Shown here: piece by piece, positions 33,915 to 44,703 of the stretch
Position numbering within the stretch: position 1 is the stretch's first letter
Layout: each line of letters begins with the position of its first letter
Position numbers and translations under genes: made by a program
NCBI GenBank assembly: GCA_029964075.1
Contig: CM057138.1
Location: 10,472,932-10,536,931 of the forward strand
Origin: Patiria pectinifera
Lineage: Eukaryota > Echinodermata > Asteroidea > Valvatida > Asterinidae
Reading direction: 5' to 3'
Length of the DNA: 64,000 nt
The notes under the pieces: model-generated
Seen by the model: only the letters and a program-made list of their open reading frames with translations
The model's database searches: none
Told to the model about the DNA's origin: nothing

Positions 33915-34721
33915 TAGCCCCACTAGTGTGGCCGTCGGTATGCTGCGCTGAACCTCTGGCCACACACCGCGGTACCGCGTGCTACTGAGGACGAAGTTTC
34001 ATAAAATCTGCGGTCCGTTTCTTACATTCTCAGTTTCTTACTTTCTTAAGGTTGTATTCTATGATGTCTCACCTATCACTTCTGGGATGCTTAGGTCTAA
34101 TAATATTCCATTTTCCGAGATATTCTTCAATCTTTCTGGAGCCCATATCAATTTGCACTCGTGAAACGTCTGGTGGTGATGGCAGCCATTTTGAATGTGA
34201 CAAGAGATAACCTCAAGCTGTGACGTCGCGTTTATGCAAATTGCTTGTCGAGCGCGAGTTGCAAATGCGACGGCTGTTTCCTGTGCCGTAGATCCTGAAT
34301 AGAGATCAGTGCACGTGGCCCCCCGACGATAAATGCATGGTACAGGAAACAGCCGTCGCATTTGCAACTCGCGCCCTCGCGCGCTTGACAAGCAATTTGC
34401 ATAAACGCGACGTCACAGCTTGAGGTCATCTCTTGTCACATTCAAAATGGCTGCCATCACCACCAGACGTTTCACGAGTGCAAATTGATATGGGTTCCAG
34501 AAAGATTGAAGAATATCTTGGAAAATGGAATATCATTAGACCTAAGCATCCCAGAAGTGATAGGTGAGACATCATAGAATACAACCATAAGAAAGTAAGA
34601 AACTGAGAATGTAAGAAACGGACCGCAGATTTTATGAAACTTCGTCCTCAGTAGCACGCGGTACCGCGGTGTGTGGCCAGAGGTTCAGCGCAGCATACCG
34701 ACGGCCACACTAGTGGGGCTA
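33915..34721. repeat. Large palindrome P2 (about 370-bp arms)
   Basis: The outer ends are TAGCCCCACTAGTGTGGCCG and its inverse. The inner parts of the arms (GAGTTGCAAATGCGACGGCT / AGCCGTCGCATTTGCAACTC) surround about 50 bp. It follows P1 after about 100 bp. A short relative with the same ends lies at 47438-47575. Confidence 0.9.
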
Positions 34722-35328
34722 TACTTGGGCCAGCCCATGTGTCTGGATCACTTCACTTGGGATGGTCCCAAGCAGGCCTGCCAACTCTCACCTGCTCACG
34801 TATTGAGCGTGAGACTCTTGCATTTCAGGTTATTCTCACTGTCTCACGCCCGCACAGGATTTCTCACACTAAAAAAAAAAAATCAATAAATAATTGACTC
34901 CAAACGCGAAAGATGATGTTTAAATGATGATCTTTTGCTAAAAAAAAAAGTTAAAGTGGTCAGAAATTGCCTCAGATTGCATCACAGATTGTCTAGAATC
35001 CAAAGTTTTCTCGGGGCCCTTAAGCGGGCCCCGAAGCCCACGCCGTTAGGCATGTTAGGGCTTCCTGCTTCACACTGGCATTAGTTTTGATCAAGCTTCA
35101 TCGCCAAATTCTCACTCTCAGCTCTTACTTAAAGTTGGCAGCCCTGGCTGTAGACTGAGCATAAGATTACAGTACTTCAGGTACTAGGAGTAGTAGCGCT
35201 ATTTCCGAAACGATCGAGTCTCATGTGAACGATTACCATTTGCATATAGTGTGCAGTGTTAACTCTTGATCTTCAGAGAACAGATCCTTAACTGTGTGTT
35301 TGCTTTTTCAGAGACATCAATTACAGTC

Positions 35329-35571
35329 ATGGGCAACTGGCTTTCCCCGATCCCTGACGTCCCCATGGACTCCCCGGAGGGGACACTGGTGCAAGAGATC
35401 CTCCACGACAAGATTGTGGTGGTGTTCTCCAAGACGCATTGTCCGTACTGCACGATGGCCAAGAAAGCCCTGGACGAACACAATGCCAATTATGCAACGG
35501 TGGAGCTGGACAAGCGAGAAGATGGCAAACGCATTCAGAGTGTACTTGGGAAGATGACTGGGGCAACCACT
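35329..35571 (+). CDS. Glutaredoxin exon 1 (CPYC active site)
   Basis: ATG at 35329 (MGNWLSPIPDVPMDSPEGT). The exon encodes KIVVVFSKTHCPYCTMAKK, VELDKREDGKRIQ and KMTGATT, 81 codons, phase 0. The donor is ACCACT|GTAAGT. Confidence 0.93.
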
Positions 35572-37165
35572 GTAAGTGCTTATTTTGTGTTCTTTTAACC
35601 CTAGCTTTTTTCATTTACCCAAAATCAACCAGGCGCAGGCGGTTTTGGAGAGTTTTGGAGGATGGATCCGGCCGGAGGCTGTATGCCTTTTAAGCCAGCG
35701 CTGGTTGATTTTGGAAGATGCATCAATGTCTTAAGCTGTACCTTTCATTTTGTATGTCAGCATGCATAATTCAGACCAACTGTACACATATGTACAGCCT
35801 ACCGGTACATGATATACAAATGATGAATGTTTGTGAGTGCAATGGTAAGAATAATTTCATGAGGTGACAGATGAAATGTTCCATTCCACGAGGCGAAGAA
35901 TGGAACATTTCATCTGTCACCGAATGAAATTATTCTTTCCATTGCACGAACGTGAAACATTCATTATTTGTTATATATAACACCTGAATAAATCCTCGTC
36001 ATCTGATTGGTTGACTTTTAATAGCCAATTTATTCAGGTTAAAACTGTTTAAAAGTTCCACAAGTTCATTGTATTTATTTTGATGCAAACTGTTCAACAG
36101 GTTCAGAACATTCATATGCAATTTATCTGGATTTAAAACAGCGCGCCACCAGCAGCAGTGACACCGTGCAATGGAAGTTCTATTCAACGTGCAATATAAC
36201 TTCCATTGCACTGTGCGCTGCGCGTTGGTACGAATAATTCAATGACATGTGATCAACGATCCACCAATCAGATGACGGGGATTTATTCAGGTGTTGTATA
36301 ATACTGGATATCACCCGCACTGTACTGCTTCGAAATATGCCATAGTGCACTATTCCAAGTTCATCATAAAAAGTGAGTCAGAGGATTTTGAAAGATTGAG
36401 GCACAGGTCATCGACCCTCCACTAAAGAAATTCAAGAAATAACAGATGATTTTGGAGGATTGAGGCTGTATCCTGTTTTTACATTCAGGAAATTCAAGGA
36501 TTTTGGGGGGGATTGAGGATGCATACTACAGGTAGCTAGGGCTAAGGTAAGGGGTAATATGATCTGCTTTTGTGTGACCGTTTACAAGTTGTCAACAGAT
36601 CTAGTCACAAGTAAACCACAAGTCAATTCAAAAGTCTGGTTATTATTATGAATAGTAACAAACACTGATGTCACAGTTTACTCTATACTTAGTGCTGTTC
36701 GAGGGCTTGTGACGAAACTACACAACCCACTACATCCTGCTTACTGGTACGACGTCTTATTTTCCACTTGACCACAATTTCAAATTTGATGTAAAGTGCT
36801 GAAATTAATCACTAAGTGGAAAGGTTTCCATATACGAAGTTCACTCAACACCCTGTGTACAAACCCTATGAGACTGGACTGAAAAATTCCAAGTGTTTTC
36901 TAAGAAAATGCTTGTATTTTCTCACTGCTCAAATTGACTTTGATGACATGAAATTGCTATCTAGGGGCTTGTTAGTCAACACAGAGGAGAATTAGTGAAC
37001 TTCGTATATGGAAATCTTTCCCACTAAATTTTTATTCTGATGATTTTTGTACAGGTGCCAAGGGTGTTCATCAAGGGAAAGTTTATCGGCGGAGGCACAG
37101 AGGTCAAGCAACTGAACGACGAAGGAAAACTGGAAGGAATGCTTCGAGACTGCGGGGCCATCTAA
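35329..37165 (+). CDS. Dithiol glutaredoxin, whole gene model (2 coding exons)
   Basis: The gene encodes a 117-aa glutathione-dependent thiol-disulfide oxidoreductase. Exons are 35329-35571 and 37055-37165. The active site CPYC lies at about residues 43-46 in SKTHCPYCTMAKKAL. The cis-Pro motif TVP is split by the intron (TT|VPRVFI), and the glutathione-binding GG lies in GKFIGGGTEV. All core thioredoxin-fold motifs of class I glutaredoxins are present and nothing is missing. The start MGNWLS gives a Gly2 context compatible with N-myristoylation; no mitochondrial presequence is evident. An acceptor at 35310-35311 (TTTTTCAG) just before the ATG suggests an upstream untranslated exon. Orthology to GLRX2 versus GLRX cannot be settled here. 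Confidence 0.93.
35815..36303. mobile_element. Double-hairpin MITE family E, copy 1
   Basis: The first hairpin is GATGAAATGTTCCATTCCAC and inverse, with AATAATTTC / GAAATTATT arms. The second spans CACCTGAATAAATCC ... GGGGATTTATTCAGGTG with ATCTGATTGG / CCAATCAGAT inside. It is almost the same as 58989-59548. It lies in the glutaredoxin intron. Confidence 0.8.
36815..37025. mobile_element. MITE family F, complete 211-bp copy
   Basis: The left end AGTGGAAAGGTTTCCATATA, then CGAAGTTCACT, is mirrored by AGTGAACTTCG, then TATATGGAAATCTTTCCCACT. It occupies the end of the glutaredoxin intron, 29 bp from the acceptor. Confidence 0.8.
37055..37165 (+). CDS. Glutaredoxin exon 2 (cis-Pro and GG motifs, stop)
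   Basis: The acceptor is TTTTGTACAG|GTGCCA. The exon encodes VPRVFIKGKFIGGGTEVKQL, then LNDEGKLEGMLRDCGAI and TAA. A MITE ends only 29 bp before this exon. Confidence 0.94.
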   Translation: MPRVFIKGKFIGGGTEVKQLNDEGKLEGMLRDCGAI

Positions 37166-37381
37166 GAAACGTTGCACCAAGGATGAAAGTAGAATCCAAC
37201 TTGATAGGTATCGTACCTGTAAAATCATCATTCAGGCATACACAATGGCAGCAGTTCTAGTCTGCGCGGCTGCATTTGACCATACACATGTTGTATTCTT
37301 TGACTAGTCATCACAAAGATATCCATCAGTAACACAGTGGACATGACGAATGACTGTTGAAATTTGAAGTTAAATTTTTCA

Positions 37382-37387
37382 AATAAA
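37382..37387 (+). other. Candidate polyadenylation signal AATAAA of glutaredoxin
   Basis: AATAAA lies 217 nt after the stop codon. It is a plausible 3' end; other AATAAA words occur further on (near 38180). Confidence 0.45.
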
Positions 37388-37822
37388 CCACAATTTTAAG
37401 GTTGTACACAAATAAGTTGTAGCACTGTGAAAGCAATGCCCAGCAATTACAGTGCATTACAGGAACAGCATATCTTACAAGACCTCACTGTTAACCTTTG
37501 AATTATTTTGGTTGTGGGTTTTTTTGCTTTGTATTGTTATTTTGTTTACATTCAAATTTTCTCCCATTACTTTTACTTTCATTATGGTTTATGGAATTTG
37601 TAAGTTACAAATTTGTTTTCAAGAAACTACAGATGTATACACCACTCTGTTTGACCTTTTCGACAATGTACAGTTATTACTATAGTCAGCTAGTGTAGAT
37701 GCTTATGTTGATTATTTGTGATAGACACACTCAACAAATATTTGATTGTGCTCGCTGGTACGTCAGCCTTGAACCTTGAACCGGGCATACATGTACATGC
37801 CCTAAGGCCAGCTGACCCCAGC

Positions 37823-37900
37823 AAGCTCGATGGCCAAGTGAATACGTCTGCACTAGTAAGCAGGCAGAAAGTTCTGGGTTCAAGTCCCAACTAAGTAAGC
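37823..37900 (+). repeat. tRNA-like sequence (SINE head or tRNA pseudogene)
   Basis: AAGCTCGATGGCCAAGTGAA ... GTCTGCACTAGTAAGCAGGC ... GGGTTCAAGTCCC resembles the tRNA-like sequence at 52799-52870, with a B box GGTTCAAGTCC. The folding is imperfect. Confidence 0.5.
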
Positions 37901-39645
37901 TTGTGCATTTTTTTCCTTGCAAGCCCGCAGACAATACAAAGAGTGTATTTCCACAACGCGACGTATCCATTTCAAAAAGGTGACAATTTTGCCTAGTTTT
38001 AACACTACATACTGATACATAAATTACAACAGCTATTTCTAAACTTCAAATGTCACAATTATTGGATGCTTAAGTTGTGGTTAAGAATAAGAATATGGCA
38101 TCCATCCAAATTGCTTTTGGGCAGCGAGGAGAAAGCAGGACTCTAAAAGTGAACAAAATGGGATGTGTCACGTTTTTGGAAATAAACTCTTCATCTTCAT
38201 ACAGAGGTACAGAGTTTATGAATCAGGGCAAAACCAAATACGTTTGAAATGTAATTTCCATCAGCAATCGGTGTATAAACAGAAAGCTCTGAAATGAGTC
38301 ATGGGAACAGACTGAGTTTTTCGACACTTGCAGTATTTAACACGATGCATGAGAACATGTAGTTCTTTTTTTCCTGTTTATATCAATGCATGTAAACACA
38401 TGTATGGTTGTTGGAACTACATGTACATGGACGTGTATGCAATCCGACTTCAACAAACTAGGACATATTTTGTACTTCCATGTTATATCAGCACACCCAT
38501 AAAATTCTCTTGCCTGACTAAATTGTTAATACTTAAAAACTTTTTAACTGAAATTATACACCCATCTTTCATGTATAGGCCTATATTTTTTTTGGAAAGA
38601 GAAGAATTTAAAAATTGTAATTTTTGTGTGCATACTATATCATGCACACTGTGCCTGTTGCCTTAAATGGGGGTTAACTTGCACAATGAAAATGCGGGTC
38701 ACAATTAACCTTGGTGCCAATAATGGTTCATTGCAAAAGTACCATAAAGCCATGGTACCAGTACATGTACTGTATAACCTCATGGTTAGCATAGCCATAT
38801 GCTATGGATTTCATACAAACAAGTAATCTCATCTGGAGGTTATATAGTCTCAAGTTATTCTAATGAGTTTTCATGACAAATGCAGTCTGTTCTTTGTCCT
38901 TGAATGTCTCCAATTACTTGGACCTGATCTGTTTCAGTTATGTTATTGTGACTGACAAGACACAAATCATCAGGAGAATTTTTTAAGCAATGTTTATAAT
39001 ATCAAAATCATGTCTTCCGTTGTTGTGTTTTGTATTTTTAATTGAAACTATATTCTGTATTTCGTTTTTAATTGAAAAGGGAATTAATTCAGTTTTTAGT
39101 TAGTAACAGTATTCTTTACTTTTGTTAACCATTTCAACTTTAACATTCAGTGTGAGAATTATTTCAAATTAGGGCAAAATGTGATATTAAGAAGGCGTTA
39201 ATGTGAGGTTAACTGCAAGGTTTCACGAGACTTAGCCTCAGAGTTCAACCTCGAGTTACGGCTTGTTATAATTCGCATTCTTCCCTAGAAAATTTAGTAT
39301 GTATTCATTGTTTTGCACTTAATACTATTTATTTAATAAGTCACTTTTTCTTTGTAACATTTTTTGTTTAATCTGGGAAATGTTTATAGTTATACGCTTA
39401 ATCTCAATGTACTTGTGTGTATTACACTATTTTGTTTACGAATTTACGCAAATTTTAGCCAAAGATTGGCCATTTATTCGAAAATTTTATTATAGGCAAT
39501 ATCTACATAATATGTATTCCTTTCTAGTATTATATTTGATAATCAGGTGATTAAAACTTTTGTTTGGATTGGTGAGGATGGAAGTGGTTTATATATAGGC
39601 CAGTATAGTCAGGGAAGTTGTGCATTTTCCCAAGCCCCCTGTTTG
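37901..39645. other. Intergenic sequence, no gene recognised
   Basis: AT-rich, with short ORFs only and no recognised repeat or exon. Part may be glutaredoxin 3' flank. Confidence 0.4.
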
Positions 39646-40181
39646 TTAAAGGGAATATACAACATTTGCAAACATCGAAAACTAAAATTACCAAGTTTTT
39701 ACAAAATACCTTAATAGGATGTTAGTAAATGACAGTCTAAATTATCCTGTAAATTATGGCACCTTGTGTGAAGTCATTTTCAAGAAAATGGTATTTTTGT
39801 AAAAATTTCCAGCAGTAGTCGGCCGACCACCGTTGGAAAAACCCAACTATTTTTCAACTACTGCTCCAAATGTACCATTAATTCAGTCCAAATTTTGTTT
39901 GCTATTGGTTACATGTTCATAAACGGGTGCAGGCCAGCTAGACTGGTACCCTTATCTTACAATTTTCTGGCATCTGTAAATTGATCCATTTTATATTTAG
40001 TGGAGTCAGGGAACCAGACTACTTGAACAGTTTTGTTTTTCTTGGTTTTTCCAGCATTTTCGAACACAAAACTACAAACAAGTCAGTGTAACAATATTTG
40101 ATCTATTATACTAACCCCTCAAATAGTTCATTTCTGAAAATTACAGCAAAAACCAATGATGTACATGCATATTCCCTTTAA
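39646..40181 (+). mobile_element. TTAA-flanked MITE family C, copy 2
   Basis: TTAAAGGGAATATACAACAT at the left, inverse-type end ATTCCCTTTAA at the right, internal GGTCGGCCGACCACCGTTGG, and GGAACCAGACTAC. Confidence 0.85.
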
Positions 40182-40663
40182 AAAAGAAGAGAAAAACCAA
40201 AAGTGTCAGTACATTAGCTATGGGAAATTTGCCATTGCTGATCTATAAAGTAAACAGTCCAGCATCTGACCTCATTTCAGTCGGCATATAAAACCACAAT
40301 TATCCATATATTCTGTGGCACTCATTCTGTGCTAACAAAATCCAATTTATTCCAACAATACTCATAGAATTGAAAATCACTGGTGCAGAAACTGGCATTT
40401 AAATGGCAACCCCTTGAAGAAACACACTACAAGCATTGACAGGCTGTATAGCCTATTTGGCCTACTGGCTTTGCACATGTACACAGTGTATATCCCTTTT
40501 CAATGATCTTGAATGCCCGAGTTCTGCTCGCAAGAAGTCCAAGTGGCCATTTCTTTTGAAAAAAAATCCTATAGTGCTGTACAGTAAAGTATAAAGGGGC
40601 AACTGTGCAAAATAAAGTAACAACAAAAATATGTCTGTATGAGCCATATGACACAACTAGGAA

Positions 40664-40878
40664 TCCCCCCTGGATGGGATGCCAGTCCATAGCCTAGGTT
40701 ACTCCCGAGCTAATGCTGGTACATGTACTTATACTGCTAGGTGGAGATACTGGTAGGCAAGTGGGGGTGAAGTGGCTTGCCCAAGGGCATATATATGACA
40801 TGCAGCCAGCAGCTGGATTTGCCCCTGACCCTCTGATCAGGGGTCACGAACCCTAACCACTGGGCCACGCTCCCCCAC
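40664..40878 (-). repeat. tRNA-derived SINE, copy 2
   Basis: Same order as copy 1 on the plus strand: TGGGATGCCAGTCC, AGCTAATGCTGGTAC, AAGTGGCTTGCCCAAGGGCA, then the inverted tRNA-like head ending CCCTAACCACTGGGCCACGC. Confidence 0.75.
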
Positions 40879-41760
40879 AGTATGTAAATGTATCCCTCTT
40901 ACTTATTTTCCTTATTATAAAACCAACTTTTAGCTAAGTGTTGCATAAGAAGCCTAAGTTGAGGTATGGCGGCCGCAAAAGGCCAGAGCGCGCCGTTTGA
41001 TTTGGGTATAGTCTTTTGTATTTACCCAAACCAAATCACGCCCTGCTATTGTGTCGGCCATAACTCAAGTAGGCTAATGCATACTCCATGGTTTTGTACT
41101 GTCAAGTAAGCCTTACAATTTGGACATTGTAATATTAAAGAATATTCAGGACAGCTATACGCACTTCATTTTCACTTTGCTCTCTTCGCTTTATTCCAGA
41201 GTTTCTTGTTTGGAACAATTTTAACCTTAATAGAGTTGGATGTACAGTACACATGTGTTCATGAATTTTACATATTTTATATGTTGTTCAGTCAAAGGAA
41301 AATATACGTACTGTTTTGAATAGTGTTGTACGTTCCCAACTCTCCTTTAATAATAGTTTTCTTCAAACTTCATACATAATTTCAGAGATAAAACTTGTTT
41401 CACACTTTTTGAACAATTCACAACAAATATATACAAGTTATACATTCATATATTTTTTTTACAACAGTTCACACCAATAAATACAGGCCTACTGGCTTTT
41501 TGATATCTTTAAACATGGTAGACAGATATTTAAAGTTGTCTAAATTCATATTTCTGCAAGAATTGCATGTTAATTTTTTATTTTATTTTAGTTTTTTTTT
41601 GGGGGGGGGAGGGAGGCTGCATTTTGTTCTTTAAAGTGGGTCCTCTTATAGTGTGCATAATCCGTGCAAGTAAATTCAGCCCAATGAATATACTGTACAT
41701 TTTGAGAAAACGGAAAACGTGCACAACTTTTTGAGTCCCATAACTAGATTATGGTGCTAA
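40879..41760. other. Intergenic sequence, no gene recognised
   Basis: AT-rich with a poly-T/poly-G transition near 41590-41610. No exon was seen. Confidence 0.4.
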
Positions 41761-42131
41761 GGCCAAAAAAAAGGTCTCCGGTTTCTGGTACGCGCGCACG
41801 TCGCCGTAGCCATGCGAGTCGGCAAAATGAAAAAGTTTTTTTTTTCAATGAAAGATGATGTCTCAAAACCGCCAAACTCACTGGTTTGACTGGAATCCTG
41901 CTGCTGCACAATTTTAACGTGTTTTTAGATGGGGGTTATGATCGAGAACAAGCTTTATGTGGCCTCTCTGGTCTCCCATAATATTTGCACTAAGTTTAGT
42001 CGGGCACCATTTGCAGTCATCAGCCGACATTTGAAGTAAAAAAAACAGGTTAAAAAAAAAAAAAAGGCTGCGTCGCCGCACCACTTTTTGGGCAAGCTCC
42101 ATACCAGAAACCGGAGACTTTTTTTTTGGCC
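41761..42131 (+). mobile_element. MITE family A, copy 2
   Basis: GGCC and poly-A followed by GTCTCCGGTTTCTGGTA at the left; inverse at the right, ending in GGCC. Nearly the same interior as 30113-30476. Confidence 0.88.
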
Positions 42132-42871
42132 TAAAGCACAAAAAATGTGAGTGAAATTAAGGCATATAAGTAAATGATGTCGGTATACCTGGCACTACTC
42201 AAAAGCACTCATATTTGGCTTACAAGTTGCTTATTTAAAATGTCCATTATCTAAAGACTCCTCAAATCTAACGTCACACATAAATAAGTGCATGTCTTTG
42301 ATCTTATGCCATAAGCCTGTATACAATGCGAGGATTCAGGTGCACATATGCTTGAATAAATGTAAATGCACTGGTGACTAAGTGGGACAGTGCCCTCTAT
42401 AGTTGAACAGAGCCAACATAAATTAACTACAGCCACTTCTCACTTTCAGGGTGTAGACAAATCAAGCAGCAGCCATTATCTGCGGTGGCACCAGGCTGGC
42501 GCGAGTTGTGCTCAGGTAGTGCGCACCCACTCCAAGCTCCTTCGACCAATAGGAGTACCAAAATGCGCATGCGCCTCGTCTTTAAGAACGTGTGTACCAT
42601 GCGTGTGAAGTGTGACACCACCGCAGTAAAAGCTTTTAATTGTGATCCCCAGATTCCACTATAAAAGCTCAGCCACTAAGCAGAAATTAATGTTTGGCAA
42701 ATAGCGTGCGCATAGTACCATGAAGCTACGTGTACATAGTACTAACCAGGAAAGCACCAGGCAGTTATAGCTTCCAATTTGCCTCGTACATTGTACATGT
42801 AGGCCCAATCTGTTTTAGCTGAGACAATTCCTGTTCTTATCAAACTCCTATGCTGAGCATAATTCATGTGT

Positions 42872-43419
42872 TTAAAGCTATAGTCCATCATTTGCAGCCA
42901 TCCGAAAAGTAACTGGCATAATTATTGTTGAAAAACATACTTGGTTGAAAGATAGTAAGGAAACTAAACTCCCTATGAAATTATTATTTCTGGCAAGCTG
43001 TCATTTTGAAGTAATCAATGAAAGAAGGCCTTTCCAACGGTGCTTCTTAAGACGCACCGTAAAATTTTTTAAATTAGTAGTTCGTTTTGTTATTCGGCGA
43101 AGTGTGCGCAAGCTTTGGCACGACGCACACGCGCGCACGGTTGCTATAATTCGTCGGATCAGTGCGCGACATCACGTAGCTGCAATCGGCTCAGTGAGAA
43201 CGTGTCTCGGACGCTGAATTCAGGCCCAATTCAAAACATGATTCAGCAACTTTTGATTTGAAATTGAGATCCTAGAATGCTGTTTTTCTCGGAATATACA
43301 GCTGAAGCTGAGCTGAAACTTCATCAGGTTAGTTCAGAATCCTTCATTAGATTTTGAACACTTTTGTTGCTTCAAACGAACAAAATGCACAAATTACAAA
43401 TGATGGACTATATCTTTAA
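42872..43419 (+). mobile_element. TTAA-flanked MITE family B, copy 1
   Basis: The left end TTAAAGCTATAGTCCATCAT and the right end ATGATGGACTATATCTTTAA are inverse. The interior has a G+C-rich patch with GCGCGACATC-type sequence and GATTCAGCAACTTTTGA. Full copies also lie at 56928 and 60793. Confidence 0.88.
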
Positions 43420-43828
43420 CATAATTGATGTGTTCAGCAAAATATGGCTGCAAACTAAACCATTATAAATCTTAATTGGATTCAGACTTGACTGAGGACA
43501 AAGATATAATACTAAACACTACTGAATGGACTCAGACTCAGCATTTGTAGGGTGACTTTAGTAGTCTGCCATTATACAAAAAATGTTCATCTGCTTCTCA
43601 ACGTGTAAGGTTACAGTGCATATATTCCACTGTGTTTACTCAAAAATAAAAGAAAATGTACATTAACTTTAATAGGCAAGTAAAAAACAAATATCTGAAG
43701 CCTTACATGTATATACACATGTACTTTAAAAAACTGCTTTAAAAAAGTCCTAATTGGAAATCAATTTCATCAAAGCTTTTTTATTGTGTTTTGGATACAT
43801 TGCATGGTATTTGAACAATGCAGAATAT

Positions 43829-44139
43829 TCAGGGTGAGTAAAACAAACAACGAAACCCAAATGTTGGGATCATTGTTTTAGTGAAGTTTTGCATGTAGCA
43901 CTTTCAAAGTCTAGGATATGATAGCCCAATTCATAAGCTTTCTTTTAGTACAAGAATAATTCAAATCACTCATGTACTTTTCAAGTTACGGAATTTTAAA
44001 CACAATCATCATTTTAAAGTTCTGTCCACTGACATGATGGATCACAAAAAGGTAAGTGTTCTTCCAGCAAAACGACAAAAAATCACATAGGGATGTGTGT
44101 GAATTGTTTTCGTTTTGCTGAAAGAACACACCTTTTGCA
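43829..44139. repeat. Palindromic repeat family D, partial copy
   Basis: CAGGGTGAGTAAAACAAACA, AACGAAACCCAAATGTTGGG, then GTACAAGAATAATTCAAATC and TTCTTCCAGCAAAACGAC, similar to the left half of 55708-56201. The right terminus is missing. Confidence 0.65.
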
Positions 44140-44518
44140 ATGGACGGAAAAGCAGTAAATCTCAAAGTGTGACTTGCAGTCGGAAAAGGTGTTTTGTCAA
44201 TGGCCACGGCCTTGGCTAACGGTGTCACGTGAGGATCATGATGGCCCGTGTTTGAGCATTTGATTAGCCCGGCTCTAGTGGCTAACCCATCTGCCTGTAC
44301 CCGGGTGAGCTACTCCAATGCACTGTTTGTAGGAACCATTGGCATATTGTGCAACTGGCACATCATCAAGCCCCATGTGCAATAATTGCAGCCACACTCT
44401 ACCTGTATCGATCCTGCAAAATCCTCTCAAAACAATCTGAGTGGATTTTGCAGGATCTGGATAGGTTGGAACAAAATCTACAACAGTGTTCTTAAAAGAG
44501 GTTAAGAGGTTTTGGAAA

Positions 44519-44703
44519 TTACGCAGTGTTGCCGCTGTCTGCCCCTCCTTTCTCCGCCCCTCCTTGCTCCGCCCCTTCAGGGGGTGGTTTCTCGTAGTTG
44601 CCTTTCCTCTGGTGTCGGCACATCTTACAATCGTCGTCATCGTCACTGTCATCACTTGATGAGCTCTCCCCAAACATACGTGGCTTCTCATATATGCAGC
44701 AAC
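44519..44703 (-). CDS. PPP1R11: PPP1R11 exon 3 (Cys cluster, acidic tail, stop)
   Basis: The acceptor is GACTTCACAG|GTTGCT. The exon encodes CCCIYEKPRMFGESSSSDDS, the acidic run, CKMCRHQRKGNYEKPPPEG, and a Gly/Glu/Ala-rich end with TAA. Confidence 0.94.

Noticed and set aside
34622-34897. Short ORFs beside palindrome P2
   Set aside because: They overlap the palindrome arm and have no domain or splice support.
37452-38826. Additional small coding genes downstream of glutaredoxin
   Set aside because: Hydrophobic AT-rich ORFs without splice context or recognised motifs.
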